DNA from: an uncultured Ignavibacteria bacterium
GTDB taxonomy: Bacteria > Bacteroidota > Ignavibacteria > Tepidaquicellales > Tepidaquicellaceae
Direction of reading: 5' to 3'
DNA length: 57,520 bases
Assembly (NCBI GenBank): GCA_937872315.1
Contig: CALMST010000158.1
Span: forward strand, 1-57,520
The number at the start of each line of letters is the position of its first letter. Position 1 is the first letter of the stretch. The notes beneath the pieces are model-generated. The model ran no database searches, had not been told where the DNA came from, and saw only the letters and a program-made list of their open reading frames with translations. Shown piece by piece: positions 17,875-25,585 of the stretch. A program made the position numbers and the translations under genes.

Positions 17875-19041
17875 TCAAAACCGGAAATCCCGAGCAAACT
17901 GAATTCTCTTATCAAGAGAAGGATGTGAATGGAATAAAAATTCTATTACTTTATTAGGAGTTTTGTCAGCGAGATTTTGCCCGGCAAGTTTTTCCATTGC
18001 AGAGATAAATGAATCTCTGTCTTTTGTTGTTTCAAGAGCAAATGTATCGGCTTCCCATTCATACATTCTGGATTGAATGTTGGAAATCGGCGTTGTTACA
18101 AGTCCGTATAAACTAAGATAAAGAAACAGCAGAGGAAGAGCGGCTATTTCATTTACGGCTGTGAATCCGAAATATCCGAGCGAAGCTTCATATAACTTAG
18201 CGGTAACAAATAGTCCGATAAAAGTTACGAGTGTTGAAACTGTCATCATTTTGAGAATGTGACGTTTTGTATAATGTCCTACCTCATGCGCAAATACGGT
18301 TTCGATCTCATTGACGGAAAAATTATTCATGAGAGTATCACCAAGAATTATCCGTCTTGATTTTCCCATTCCGGTGAATGCTGCATTTGCCTTCTTAGTA
18401 TTTTTGCTCATGTCAAATGTGAAAATACCCTGAACCTTTACACCGGTTTTTTTACATAGTCCGGTTAAACGGTTCTTAATGTCTTCATTCTCCACCGGAA
18501 CGAATTTATAAAACAGAGGCATAATAACCGTCGGAGCGATCCTTCCGAGCAATATTGAAAAGACAAACATTACTATACCGAGCACCAGCCACCACATATC
18601 GCCCGAATTGGAGAGTATATAATAAAACGCAAACATTAACGGAATACCGATTATAATTCCGAGCGCGAAACCTTTGAACTTTTCTTTAAAATAACCGGTG
18701 ATAGTTTGATTGGATAGATCATATTTATGCTCGAGAATGTATCCGGAATAGAAATCAAGAGGGAAATTGATGAGACTCTGTCCGGCTCCTATAATTCCGA
18801 AAAAAATAAGCAAAGCAAGATAGTTGTTTGTGGTGTAACCAAACGCTATTCTTTCAATCTCTTTCGAGAGCCCGGTAAATATCAAAATTAAAAGAACAGC
18901 AAAAAAAATTATATTACCGGTCAGAGATAATATCTGATGAGTCCGGGAATATTTTTTTGCAAGACGGTCTCTTTCTTCTGAAGAAATTTTATTGTCTCCC
19001 GGTACCTGATTTATTCCGCTAATATTAATTACTTCATTCAA
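17875..19041 (-). CDS. M48 family (Ste24-like) membrane zinc metallopeptidase
   Basis: A 388-aa polytopic protease resembling CAAX protease 1 (Ste24/HtpX clan). The zinc motif HEVGHYTKRH sits near residues 253-262, and the downstream Glu ligand region SRMYEWEADTFAL is present. Several transmembrane helices flank the active site. The frame begins with TTG at 19041; the nearby ATG at 19037 is out of frame and a TGA lies four codons upstream, so TTG initiation is likely. It is 20 bp downstream of the Yip1-like gene on the same strand. Probable role in membrane-protein quality control. Confidence 0.9.
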   Translation of the reverse strand: MNEVINISGINQVPGDNKISSEERDRLAKKYSRTHQILSLTGNIIFFAVLLILIFTGLSKEIERIAFGYTTNNYLALLIFFGIIGAGQSLINFPLDFYSGYILEHKYDLSNQTITGYFKEKFKGFALGIIIGIPLMFAFYYILSNSGDMWWLVLGIVMFVFSILLGRIAPTVIMPLFYKFVPVENEDIKNRLTGLCKKTGVKVQGIFTFDMSKNTKKANAAFTGMGKSRRIILGDTLMNNFSVNEIETVFAHEVGHYTKRHILKMMTVSTLVTFIGLFVTAKLYEASLGYFGFTAVNEIAALPLLFLYLSLYGLVTTPISNIQSRMYEWEADTFALETTKDRDSFISAMEKLAGQNLADKTPNKVIEFLFHSHPSLDKRIQFARDFRF

Positions 19042-19061
19042 ACTGAACTTTCAATAATTTT

Positions 19062-19862
19062 TTAAAATACCAAAGAAGTAATGACAGTATATATTATAAA
19101 CAGACCGAAAACAAAAGTAGCGGATTTGACCATGCTTATTCTGCCAACTTTTGTCAGACCTATTGAAATAACAACATAAAACCATATCGTAAATACATCC
19201 AGTTTGTTAAGAAAAGAAAATACTTTTTCACCGATAGATTCTTCACTGAGAAATATTCCCGGACTGACTCCAGTCATGTTTCCCTTCATGATGGATATCA
19301 GGATCGCTAATATGCTTCCTACCGAAGATATAAGCATTGCAAGACCGACCACATTCAGTACACTGGAAAATTCAACACTGGATTTCATAATCTTAAGTAT
19401 AATAAAATATATCAGACTGAGCAAAAGAAGTATTAAAAAAGGACCTATCAGAGCGCCGGCATATCCGATTATTTTAAAGAAAGGTCCGTTTGGATTCATT
19501 CTTTCTATAGCTTCATCAGCTTCCTCCTGTGTCATTTTTCCGTCTTTGATATTCTTCTCAAACTTTTCCATCATTTTCGCTTTTTGCTTGTCCATTGTGT
19601 TTCTTGAAAGTTCAGGATCCCTCATAAAAAGGAATGACGAAAGCAGGCTTAGCACCACTGCTATAAGAACGGGATAAGTCCAGTAATTTCTTTTTGGACC
19701 TCCGGCAATTTTTTCAAAAGTTTCACCAGGTTCGGTGATAATTCCGGACATTGCGTCGGATTTGGAAAGTTCTTCGAATTGATCTATGGTCTCAACATTT
19801 TCTTCGGAATTTTTCAGTTTATCTTCATTGTTTCCCTGACCGGTATAGTTTTCCTCATTCAT
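19062..19862 (-). CDS. Yip1-domain membrane protein
   Basis: A 266-aa protein with an acidic, low-complexity N-terminus (about 45 residues) and five hydrophobic helices, with a charged Met/Lys/Glu coiled segment between helices 1 and 2 (MDKQKAKMMEKFEKNIKDG). The layout, with MSGIITEPGETFEKIA before the first helix, fits bacterial Yip1-domain proteins. Function in bacteria is poorly known. It lies directly upstream of the M48 protease and downstream of nadD, all on the minus strand. Confidence 0.75.
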   Translation of the reverse strand: MNEENYTGQGNNEDKLKNSEENVETIDQFEELSKSDAMSGIITEPGETFEKIAGGPKRNYWTYPVLIAVVLSLLSSFLFMRDPELSRNTMDKQKAKMMEKFEKNIKDGKMTQEEADEAIERMNPNGPFFKIIGYAGALIGPFLILLLLSLIYFIILKIMKSSVEFSSVLNVVGLAMLISSVGSILAILISIMKGNMTGVSPGIFLSEESIGEKVFSFLNKLDVFTIWFYVVISIGLTKVGRISMVKSATFVFGLFIIYTVITSLVF

Positions 19863-19950
19863 GTTATTATGGTTATAGATTTATAAAAAAAGATTTACTA
19901 TGCATTTTAAATTATACTAAAATAAAATTACATATATTTGCCAATAAATG

Positions 19951-20544
19951 TTATGGATTTTTGTATAAATTATTTCTGATCACATATTCTTCTACTTTTT
20001 TATCGAGAAGATATTTTACTGAAAGCCCGTTTAATACTTTTTCCCTTATCATGGAAGATGAAATTTCCAGAAATGGGGTATCTATGAATTTTACTTTATC
20101 TTTGAATTCTGATGAATGATCTTCTAATTCAAAATCCGGTCTGTTTAATACTACCACTTCCGAATAATCAAATAATGTCCCGGGATCTTTCCACTTGTTC
20201 AAATTTAAATAGTTATCAGCACCAATTAAGAGAAACAGTTTAACATGATCATTCCTGTATTTTTCGGAAAGTTTCTTAAGAGTATTCACAGTGTATGATC
20301 TCACATCTAAATCTTTTGTTTCAATATCACTTATCTCAAAATGCGGATTGTCCGAAAATGCGAGCTGAGCCATTTCCATTCTCTGCTTAGCCGGGATAGA
20401 ATTTTTCAGCGGCGGATTGCCTGAAGGTATAAATATAATTTTATCCAGCTCAAGCTGCTCGCAGATATTTTCCGCCAATATGGAATGCGCAATGTGAGGA
20501 GGATTAAATGTGCCGCCGAATATTCCGTATTTTTTTAAAGTCAT
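19951..20544 (-). CDS. nadD: Nicotinate-nucleotide adenylyltransferase
   Basis: Converts nicotinate mononucleotide and ATP to deamido-NAD in NAD synthesis. At 197 aa it has the family length. The nucleotidyltransferase motif GGTFNPPHIAHSILAE (HxxH type) is at residues 10-25, and the second motif SSSMIREKV near the C-terminus binds ATP. Its ATG (20544) overlaps the stop of the upstream glycosyltransferase gene by 4 bp (ATGA), so it is translationally coupled to the last gene of the polysaccharide operon. Confidence 0.96.
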   Translation of the reverse strand: MTLKKYGIFGGTFNPPHIAHSILAENICEQLELDKIIFIPSGNPPLKNSIPAKQRMEMAQLAFSDNPHFEISDIETKDLDVRSYTVNTLKKLSEKYRNDHVKLFLLIGADNYLNLNKWKDPGTLFDYSEVVVLNRPDFELEDHSSEFKDKVKFIDTPFLEISSSMIREKVLNGLSVKYLLDKKVEEYVIRNNLYKNP

Positions 20545-21707
20545 TTAGTATTTAGTATTGTGTATTGGGTATTGGGTATTGAGTATTGGGTATTGAGTAT
20601 GGAATATTCATTCATGATTTTTCCGCTCATTTTTTCTTCAGAATATTCAAGTGATTCCTTCAATGCTTTTTCAGAAAGTTCTGTTCTTAAATTTTTATTA
20701 TCAATAAGTTCGTGTAATCTTTTTAAATATTCAACAGGATCATCTGTATTAAAAAGTAAACCATTTGATCTGTCAGTGATCAGTTCCTTGTTGGCTTCAA
20801 TGTCACTTGCAAGTATGCACCTTCCGGTAGCCATTGCCTCTATAAGTGAGATCGAAAGTCCTTCCCAGAGTGACGGAAAAACATATATATCAATAAGCGG
20901 ATAGTAATCTTCGGCATTTGTGATTTCCCCCGTGAAAATAAATCTCTCAGGCATACCGGTATCCTTAGCTGACTCAATGCATTGTTCAAACAAACCGCCG
21001 TTTCCGGCAAGTAATATTTTAACATTGGGATATTTTTTTAACAGTTCTACTGAATTGGCAATAATGAATCTCTGATTCTTCTGAAAATCAAATCTTGAAA
21101 CATTGCCGATGATCAGATCTTCCTCTTTGATATCATACTTCTTTGTGAGTTCATTATTCCTCTGACCTTTTTCTTCTGAAAACTTTTTCAGATCAATGCC
21201 ATTGTTTATCACAGTAGTTTTACTTGTGTCTGCAATTCTATTTTCAGCAGCAGTTTTAAGATCTGCTTCGGATACGCAGATGAACTTATCGGTGTACTGC
21301 ACCAGATATTGCTCGATCATCAGTGAAAAATATCTGCGAAACAAATTTCCGGAATTCAGATAATGTATGCCGTGAATAGTATGTACTGTTTTAATGTTTC
21401 CGTATTTCTTTTTATAAAATCTAGCATACATGCCTGCAACTCCTCCGTGAGAATGAATTATGTCTATTGAGTTTTCCTTTACGATCTTATCAAGATCCCT
21501 GAGGTATTTTGATCTGTAGAATTTCGGGAGTTCGATCTCAGCAAAATTAAATCCATTCTTCTTAACCTCATTCCTGAACCCGCCTTTCCCGGACGCTGCT
21601 ATAAGCGCTTTATACTTTTTTTCATCAAGACAATTCACAAGTGAAAGTATATGCGTCTGTCCGCCGCCAATGAAACCTCCGTCTATGATTTCTAATACAT
21701 TTACCAT
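20541..21707 (-). CDS. Glycosyltransferase family 4
   Basis: A 388-aa cytoplasmic GT-B enzyme. The N-terminal domain has the glycine-rich GGFIGGGQTHIL loop and SHGGVAGMYARF. The C-terminal GT4 motif is FPSLWEGLSISLIEAMATG, with the E-x7-E pattern that contacts the nucleotide-sugar. It probably adds a sugar to the polysaccharide made by this operon. The last ~20 residues (SILNTQYSIPNTQYTILNTK) are encoded by a 7-bp microsatellite, so the natural end was probably earlier and has been extended or replaced by repeat growth. The stop overlaps the nadD start. Confidence 0.92.
   Translation of the reverse strand: MVNVLEIIDGGFIGGGQTHILSLVNCLDEKKYKALIAASGKGGFRNEVKKNGFNFAEIELPKFYRSKYLRDLDKIVKENSIDIIHSHGGVAGMYARFYKKKYGNIKTVHTIHGIHYLNSGNLFRRYFSLMIEQYLVQYTDKFICVSEADLKTAAENRIADTSKTTVINNGIDLKKFSEEKGQRNNELTKKYDIKEEDLIIGNVSRFDFQKNQRFIIANSVELLKKYPNVKILLAGNGGLFEQCIESAKDTGMPERFIFTGEITNAEDYYPLIDIYVFPSLWEGLSISLIEAMATGRCILASDIEANKELITDRSNGLLFNTDDPVEYLKRLHELIDNKNLRTELSEKALKESLEYSEEKMSGKIMNEYSILNTQYSIPNTQYTILNTK
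20547..20602. repeat. 7-bp-period microsatellite (TATTGGG) forming the end of a glycosyltransferase gene
   Basis: About six units of tattggg/tattgag. On the minus strand it encodes the last ~20 residues of the GT4 gene. The same 7-mer array, in opposite orientation, lies at 31479-31529. Confidence 0.9.
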
Positions 21708-21725
21708 TTTAAGATCAGTTAATCC

Positions 21726-22598
21726 TCATTTTATTTTTATACCGGCTGCAAGAAGAAATATTCTCAGATTGATTTTTTTAAATGTCACCAGATACTTGAT
21801 AAAAAATTTTACAAACAAATAACTCCTTAATGCAATATTGTTAAAAAGATCATTGTGCTTTTCATAATACAGCAACTGTGATTCCTTTGAATAATAATAA
21901 GTAGCGGATTGAAATTCACTGTTAACATTCTCACCTTTATAATGTATGATATCGCTGCCGGGATAAAAATAAATCCTGTACCCGGCATCAGTTAATCTTT
22001 TGCAGATATCCGCATCTTCGTAAAAAAGAAAATAGTCATCATCAAAACCATTTACTTTTTCAAATGTATCCTTCTTTATCATAATGGCGGCGCCTGTCAC
22101 CCAGTCAACTTCCTTTATATCACCATATTCCTTTTCCTTTTCCGAAATATAAAGAGTATTTTTCTTCCGGAATTTTCTTTCCTCTGATTTATTATTTATC
22201 TCATTGAAAAAATTATTCTCCTTCCAGAAGGAAAGCTGAACCGAGCCATCCGGATTTTTTAACTTTAGTCCCGCTGCTCCGAAATCTATCTCTTTGAAAG
22301 CTTCCATAAAGGAATTTAAAAAATCTGATTTAATGATAGTATCAGCATTAAGAAATAAAAAGTGATCACCTGATGCAATCTGAGCGCCTTTGTTGTTTGC
22401 CTCGGAATAACCCTTGTTGTCGTTTTCAATTATTTTTAAATCCGGAAATTCAGTTTTAAGATATGAAAGAGATTCTTCCGGAGAATTATTTACAATAATA
22501 ATTTCAAACGGATGTGTTTTAAATGTTCCGTAAACAGATCTTACACATTCTTCCGTGTATTTTTTTTGTTTGTAATTTATGATAACTACAGATACCAT
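21726..22598 (-). CDS. Glycosyltransferase family 2
   Basis: About 290 aa from ATG 22598, one base after the stop of the upstream gene (TGATATG). An in-frame ATG at 22628 would overlap that gene by 29 bp and is less likely. GT-A fold: VSVVIINYKQKKYTEECVRS at the N-terminus, a D-x-D-like FLNADT, and the acceptor-site region FLFYEDADICKRL. It is typical of rhamnosyl- and related transferases that extend surface polysaccharide in the cytoplasm. Part of the minus-strand operon from 27979 to about 19951. Confidence 0.92.
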   Translation of the reverse strand: MVSVVIINYKQKKYTEECVRSVYGTFKTHPFEIIIVNNSPEESLSYLKTEFPDLKIIENDNKGYSEANNKGAQIASGDHFLFLNADTIIKSDFLNSFMEAFKEIDFGAAGLKLKNPDGSVQLSFWKENNFFNEINNKSEERKFRKKNTLYISEKEKEYGDIKEVDWVTGAAIMIKKDTFEKVNGFDDDYFLFYEDADICKRLTDAGYRIYFYPGSDIIHYKGENVNSEFQSATYYYSKESQLLYYEKHNDLFNNIALRSYLFVKFFIKYLVTFKKINLRIFLLAAGIKIK

Positions 22599-22599
22599 A

Positions 22600-23655
22600 T
22601 CAGTTTTTTTTATTACCATTATTCTCAAGAACCTGAAGACCGGCTATTTTACAGTACAAAATTGACATGCTGTTGATGATATTCTCAAACACATTATTGC
22701 CGTTGAATATCTTACCGCTTATGTATCCGAGCACATAATTATCTTCAGTCAGTTTTAATTTATTCAATTCGGCTTTTTTATCTGATATCCATTTTGTATT
22801 TGTGATCAGCCATACATAGACTTTAATGATTCCTGTAAACGTGTATTTTTTTGAGAATATTGATAAAATCAGTTTCATGAGGAAATTAAAAATAAGATAA
22901 GGAATGTATCTTATCACAAAACCCGTGTTAAAAAAAATAAGAAAGTTCAGCAGTCTGTTTCTTTCCTGATAAAAAAACAAATGGGATGGTTTTTTATTCT
23001 TACCTGAGCCGCCTCCGAAATGTTTTACTACCGAACGCGATGTGTGAATTATCTTCAGCCCTCTGAACTTAACCTTCATGCAAAGATATGTATCTTCAGA
23101 ATAGGCAAAATATTCTTCAGGAAAAAGCCCGCCGAGCTGGTCAGCAAGTTCTTTTTTAATTATAAGCGAACATCCGTTTGCCTGAAATATTTCTCCCGTT
23201 CCGTCTTTATCAATATCAAAAATTTCCATCACATTATGTCCGAGGAGATTTACTGTGCCGTTCTTCTCATAATACCGCAACGGAATTCCTTCCGTAATTA
23301 CCAGTGACTGCGCCATGCCGTTGTCTTTGTGAGAAGTTAAGACTGCAAGTAATTCTTCCAGCCAGACTTCCCCGACCACAGTGTCATTATTTAAAAGCAC
23401 TATATACTCCCCTGAGCAATGCTTTAGTCCGAGATTGTTACCGCCTGCAAAGCCCAGATTTTTATCTGTCCGGAAAAACTTTACATTACCGTAATTAAAA
23501 TTTTCCCGCGCGAATTCAAAACTTCCGTCAGAGGAAAAATTATCAATAAAGACTATTTCAAAATCCGTAAAACTCTGTTTGTTTAAAGATTCAAAACATT
23601 CTCCAAGAAAATGCTTTCCGTTATAATTTACTATGATGACGGATACTTTGATAAT
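22600..23655 (-). CDS. Glycosyltransferase family 2, frame opens at ATT
   Basis: The full family-2 fold is readable only if translation starts at ATT (23655): IIKVSVIIVNYNGKHFLG, then LLNNDT, then the FAYSEDTYLCMKVKF acceptor motif, giving 351 aa. There is no ATG, GTG or TTG between the upstream in-frame TAA (23664-23662) and codon 84. An internal ATG at 23400 would remove the first 85 residues of the catalytic domain, leaving a non-functional protein. Relatives normally begin MIKVSVII, so ATT stands where ATG is expected. The spacing (about 20 bp after the previous stop) fits a true operon start. Either a rare AUU start, a start-loss mutation, or a base error. Confidence 0.85.
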   Translation of the reverse strand: MIKVSVIIVNYNGKHFLGECFESLNKQSFTDFEIVFIDNFSSDGSFEFARENFNYGNVKFFRTDKNLGFAGGNNLGLKHCSGEYIVLLNNDTVVGEVWLEELLAVLTSHKDNGMAQSLVITEGIPLRYYEKNGTVNLLGHNVMEIFDIDKDGTGEIFQANGCSLIIKKELADQLGGLFPEEYFAYSEDTYLCMKVKFRGLKIIHTSRSVVKHFGGGSGKNKKPSHLFFYQERNRLLNFLIFFNTGFVIRYIPYLIFNFLMKLILSIFSKKYTFTGIIKVYVWLITNTKWISDKKAELNKLKLTEDNYVLGYISGKIFNGNNVFENIINSMSILYCKIAGLQVLENNGNKKN

Positions 23656-23674
23656 GTGTTTTTATAGTTAAAAA

Positions 23675-24610
23675 TTATTTTAAAATGCTCTCGAGATATT
23701 CATCCGGAACCACCTTGTTCTTCTGAATAAATTTTCTTTTACTGTATGCCTTCGGGATTTTCATCAGACCTCTGAAATAACCTTTCATTGCTGCGAAAAA
23801 CAAGGAGAAAGAATGTTTTGTCAGAAAAAGATAATATCTTTTGACTCTCACAGCGGTAAAGTAAGGCAGACATTTAAGATACATCCCTGACGGATAATTT
23901 TTTAATCTGAGCTGAACGAGATTCTGTTCGCACAGCATAGTCTGGAATTCCGACTTTCCGCCTGTAGTGGCTCCGCGCTTATGAAAGCAAACGGCTTTAG
24001 GATTGTAAAAACACTTATACCCAAACAACTGCATTCTGAAGCTGAAGTCAACATCCTCATAATAAGCAAAAAAATCCTCGTCAAAATATCCCATTATGTC
24101 AAAAATCTCTCTTCTGTATAAAGCAGCGCCCGCGCATGCCCCGAAAATAAATTCGTCCTTATCAAACTGGCCTATGTCCTGTACTCCGTAACCTCTGGCA
24201 TAAGGCGAACCTTTTGCCTTCACAAAATCTCCCGCATCATCTATTACATCGCGGTTTGTATAATTCAGCATTTTGCAAGCGACACTTCCTGTCTCTTTAT
24301 CATTCATTCCGTTTAACATCTCCCGGAGAAAATTTGTATCACATTCGGTGTCATTGTTAAGCAGTAAAACAAATTCAGAACTGCTGACCTTAATTCCCTG
24401 ATTCACGGCAATCGCAAATCCCGAATTATAATTGAATCTTATGATCTTCACTTCAGGGTAATTTTTTTCAGTGAACCGGACGGAATCATCTGTTGAATTA
24501 TTATCCACAAGGAATATCTCAAAATCTTTATAACTTTGATTCTTCAATGAATCAAAACAGTCCTTAAGATGATCCCTGCCGTTGAAATTTGGAATTATGA
24601 TGGAAATCAA
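23675..24610 (-). CDS. Glycosyltransferase family 2, TTG start
   Basis: A 311-aa GT-A enzyme: ISIIIPNFNGRDHLKDCFDS, LLLNNDTECD as the D-x-D region, and FFAYYEDVDFSFRMQLFG. It begins at TTG (24610), directly at the fold's first strand; no in-frame ATG exists upstream before a stop. It lies 26 bp downstream of the next GT2 gene. Likely adds one sugar of the surface-polysaccharide repeat unit. Confidence 0.92.
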   Translation of the reverse strand: MISIIIPNFNGRDHLKDCFDSLKNQSYKDFEIFLVDNNSTDDSVRFTEKNYPEVKIIRFNYNSGFAIAVNQGIKVSSSEFVLLLNNDTECDTNFLREMLNGMNDKETGSVACKMLNYTNRDVIDDAGDFVKAKGSPYARGYGVQDIGQFDKDEFIFGACAGAALYRREIFDIMGYFDEDFFAYYEDVDFSFRMQLFGYKCFYNPKAVCFHKRGATTGGKSEFQTMLCEQNLVQLRLKNYPSGMYLKCLPYFTAVRVKRYYLFLTKHSFSLFFAAMKGYFRGLMKIPKAYSKRKFIQKNKVVPDEYLESILK

Positions 24611-24636
24611 TTTACCTGTCGATGAAAAAATTTTAA

Positions 24637-25575
24637 TTAAAATTTACTATTCTTTAACTGATCCAGAAAATATCTGTGCTTGCGTGATCTGTATCTATCT
24701 TTATCCTCATTACCCGGAATCAATCTGCCTGAAAAAATTACTATACGTGAATTTAACCCCGCAATAAATTTAAGTGTATTTGTCTTTAATCCCGAATAAT
24801 TCTTTCTGAAAAAAACTATCATGCTTGTTATGAACCTTCCGTAAAGCCAGTAATCATCGGATGTTTTAAAACTTGCGCCGCCAAGATGCGTGACCTTTAT
24901 TGAAGTATCAACTGCAAGTTTATGCTTCTTTGCTATCTGATAACTCAGATCTACATCTTCAAAAAATAATTCATATCTGTCATCCATCATTCCTGCCTCC
25001 ATGATCACATTTCTCATTGTAAAAAAGAAAGCGCAGGGTATCTGATCTACATACTCGATCTCTTTGTCAAAATCTTCCGAATAAATGTGAAGATATTTCC
25101 GGGTAAGAGTTTCCGAGCTTTGAAACAACTTTGCAATGACAGAATAAAAATATATATACTGAAGAAGACCGGGATACTTCTGAAAATATCTGTTCTGAAA
25201 ATTTCCGTCCTGACCGAGAAGCATCGGTATTACAGCACCGAGTCCGTCAATATTCTTAAGGTCTTCCGTCAGCTTATTAAATACCGCTTCAGTAAAAATA
25301 ATATCCGGATTCATTATCAGGACAAATTCTCCCGTACTTGCTTCAATTCCCGTATTGTTGGCTTCAGAGAAACTTACTTTTTCTTTATTAAAAATAAACT
25401 TAATATTTTTATGCTTATCTGAAAGTCCGGAAATGATCTCCCGGGAATCATCATCAGATCTGTTATCGATTATAACTATCTCAAAGTTCACCGGATCCTC
25501 ATACAGATAAAGGGATTCCAGACAATCTTTAAGTATCATTCCGGTATTATAGTTTACAATAATAATTGAGATCAA
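24637..25575 (-). CDS. Glycosyltransferase family 2, probable TTG start
   Basis: About 312 aa if started at TTG 25575, just after the stop of the upstream fusion gene. An in-frame TTG at 25608 would add 11 residues and overlap that gene by 23 bp. Fold motifs: ISIIIVNYNTGMILKDCLES, LIMNPDIIF for the D-x-D region, and LFFEDVDLSYQIAKKH. The start context TTG-ATC-TCA-ATT matches that of the gene at 24610 (TTG-ATT-TCC-ATC), supporting the shorter form. Part of the polysaccharide operon. Confidence 0.9.
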   Translation of the reverse strand: MISIIIVNYNTGMILKDCLESLYLYEDPVNFEIVIIDNRSDDDSREIISGLSDKHKNIKFIFNKEKVSFSEANNTGIEASTGEFVLIMNPDIIFTEAVFNKLTEDLKNIDGLGAVIPMLLGQDGNFQNRYFQKYPGLLQYIYFYSVIAKLFQSSETLTRKYLHIYSEDFDKEIEYVDQIPCAFFFTMRNVIMEAGMMDDRYELFFEDVDLSYQIAKKHKLAVDTSIKVTHLGGASFKTSDDYWLYGRFITSMIVFFRKNYSGLKTNTLKFIAGLNSRIVIFSGRLIPGNEDKDRYRSRKHRYFLDQLKNSKF

Positions 25576-25585
25576 ATTAAACCGG

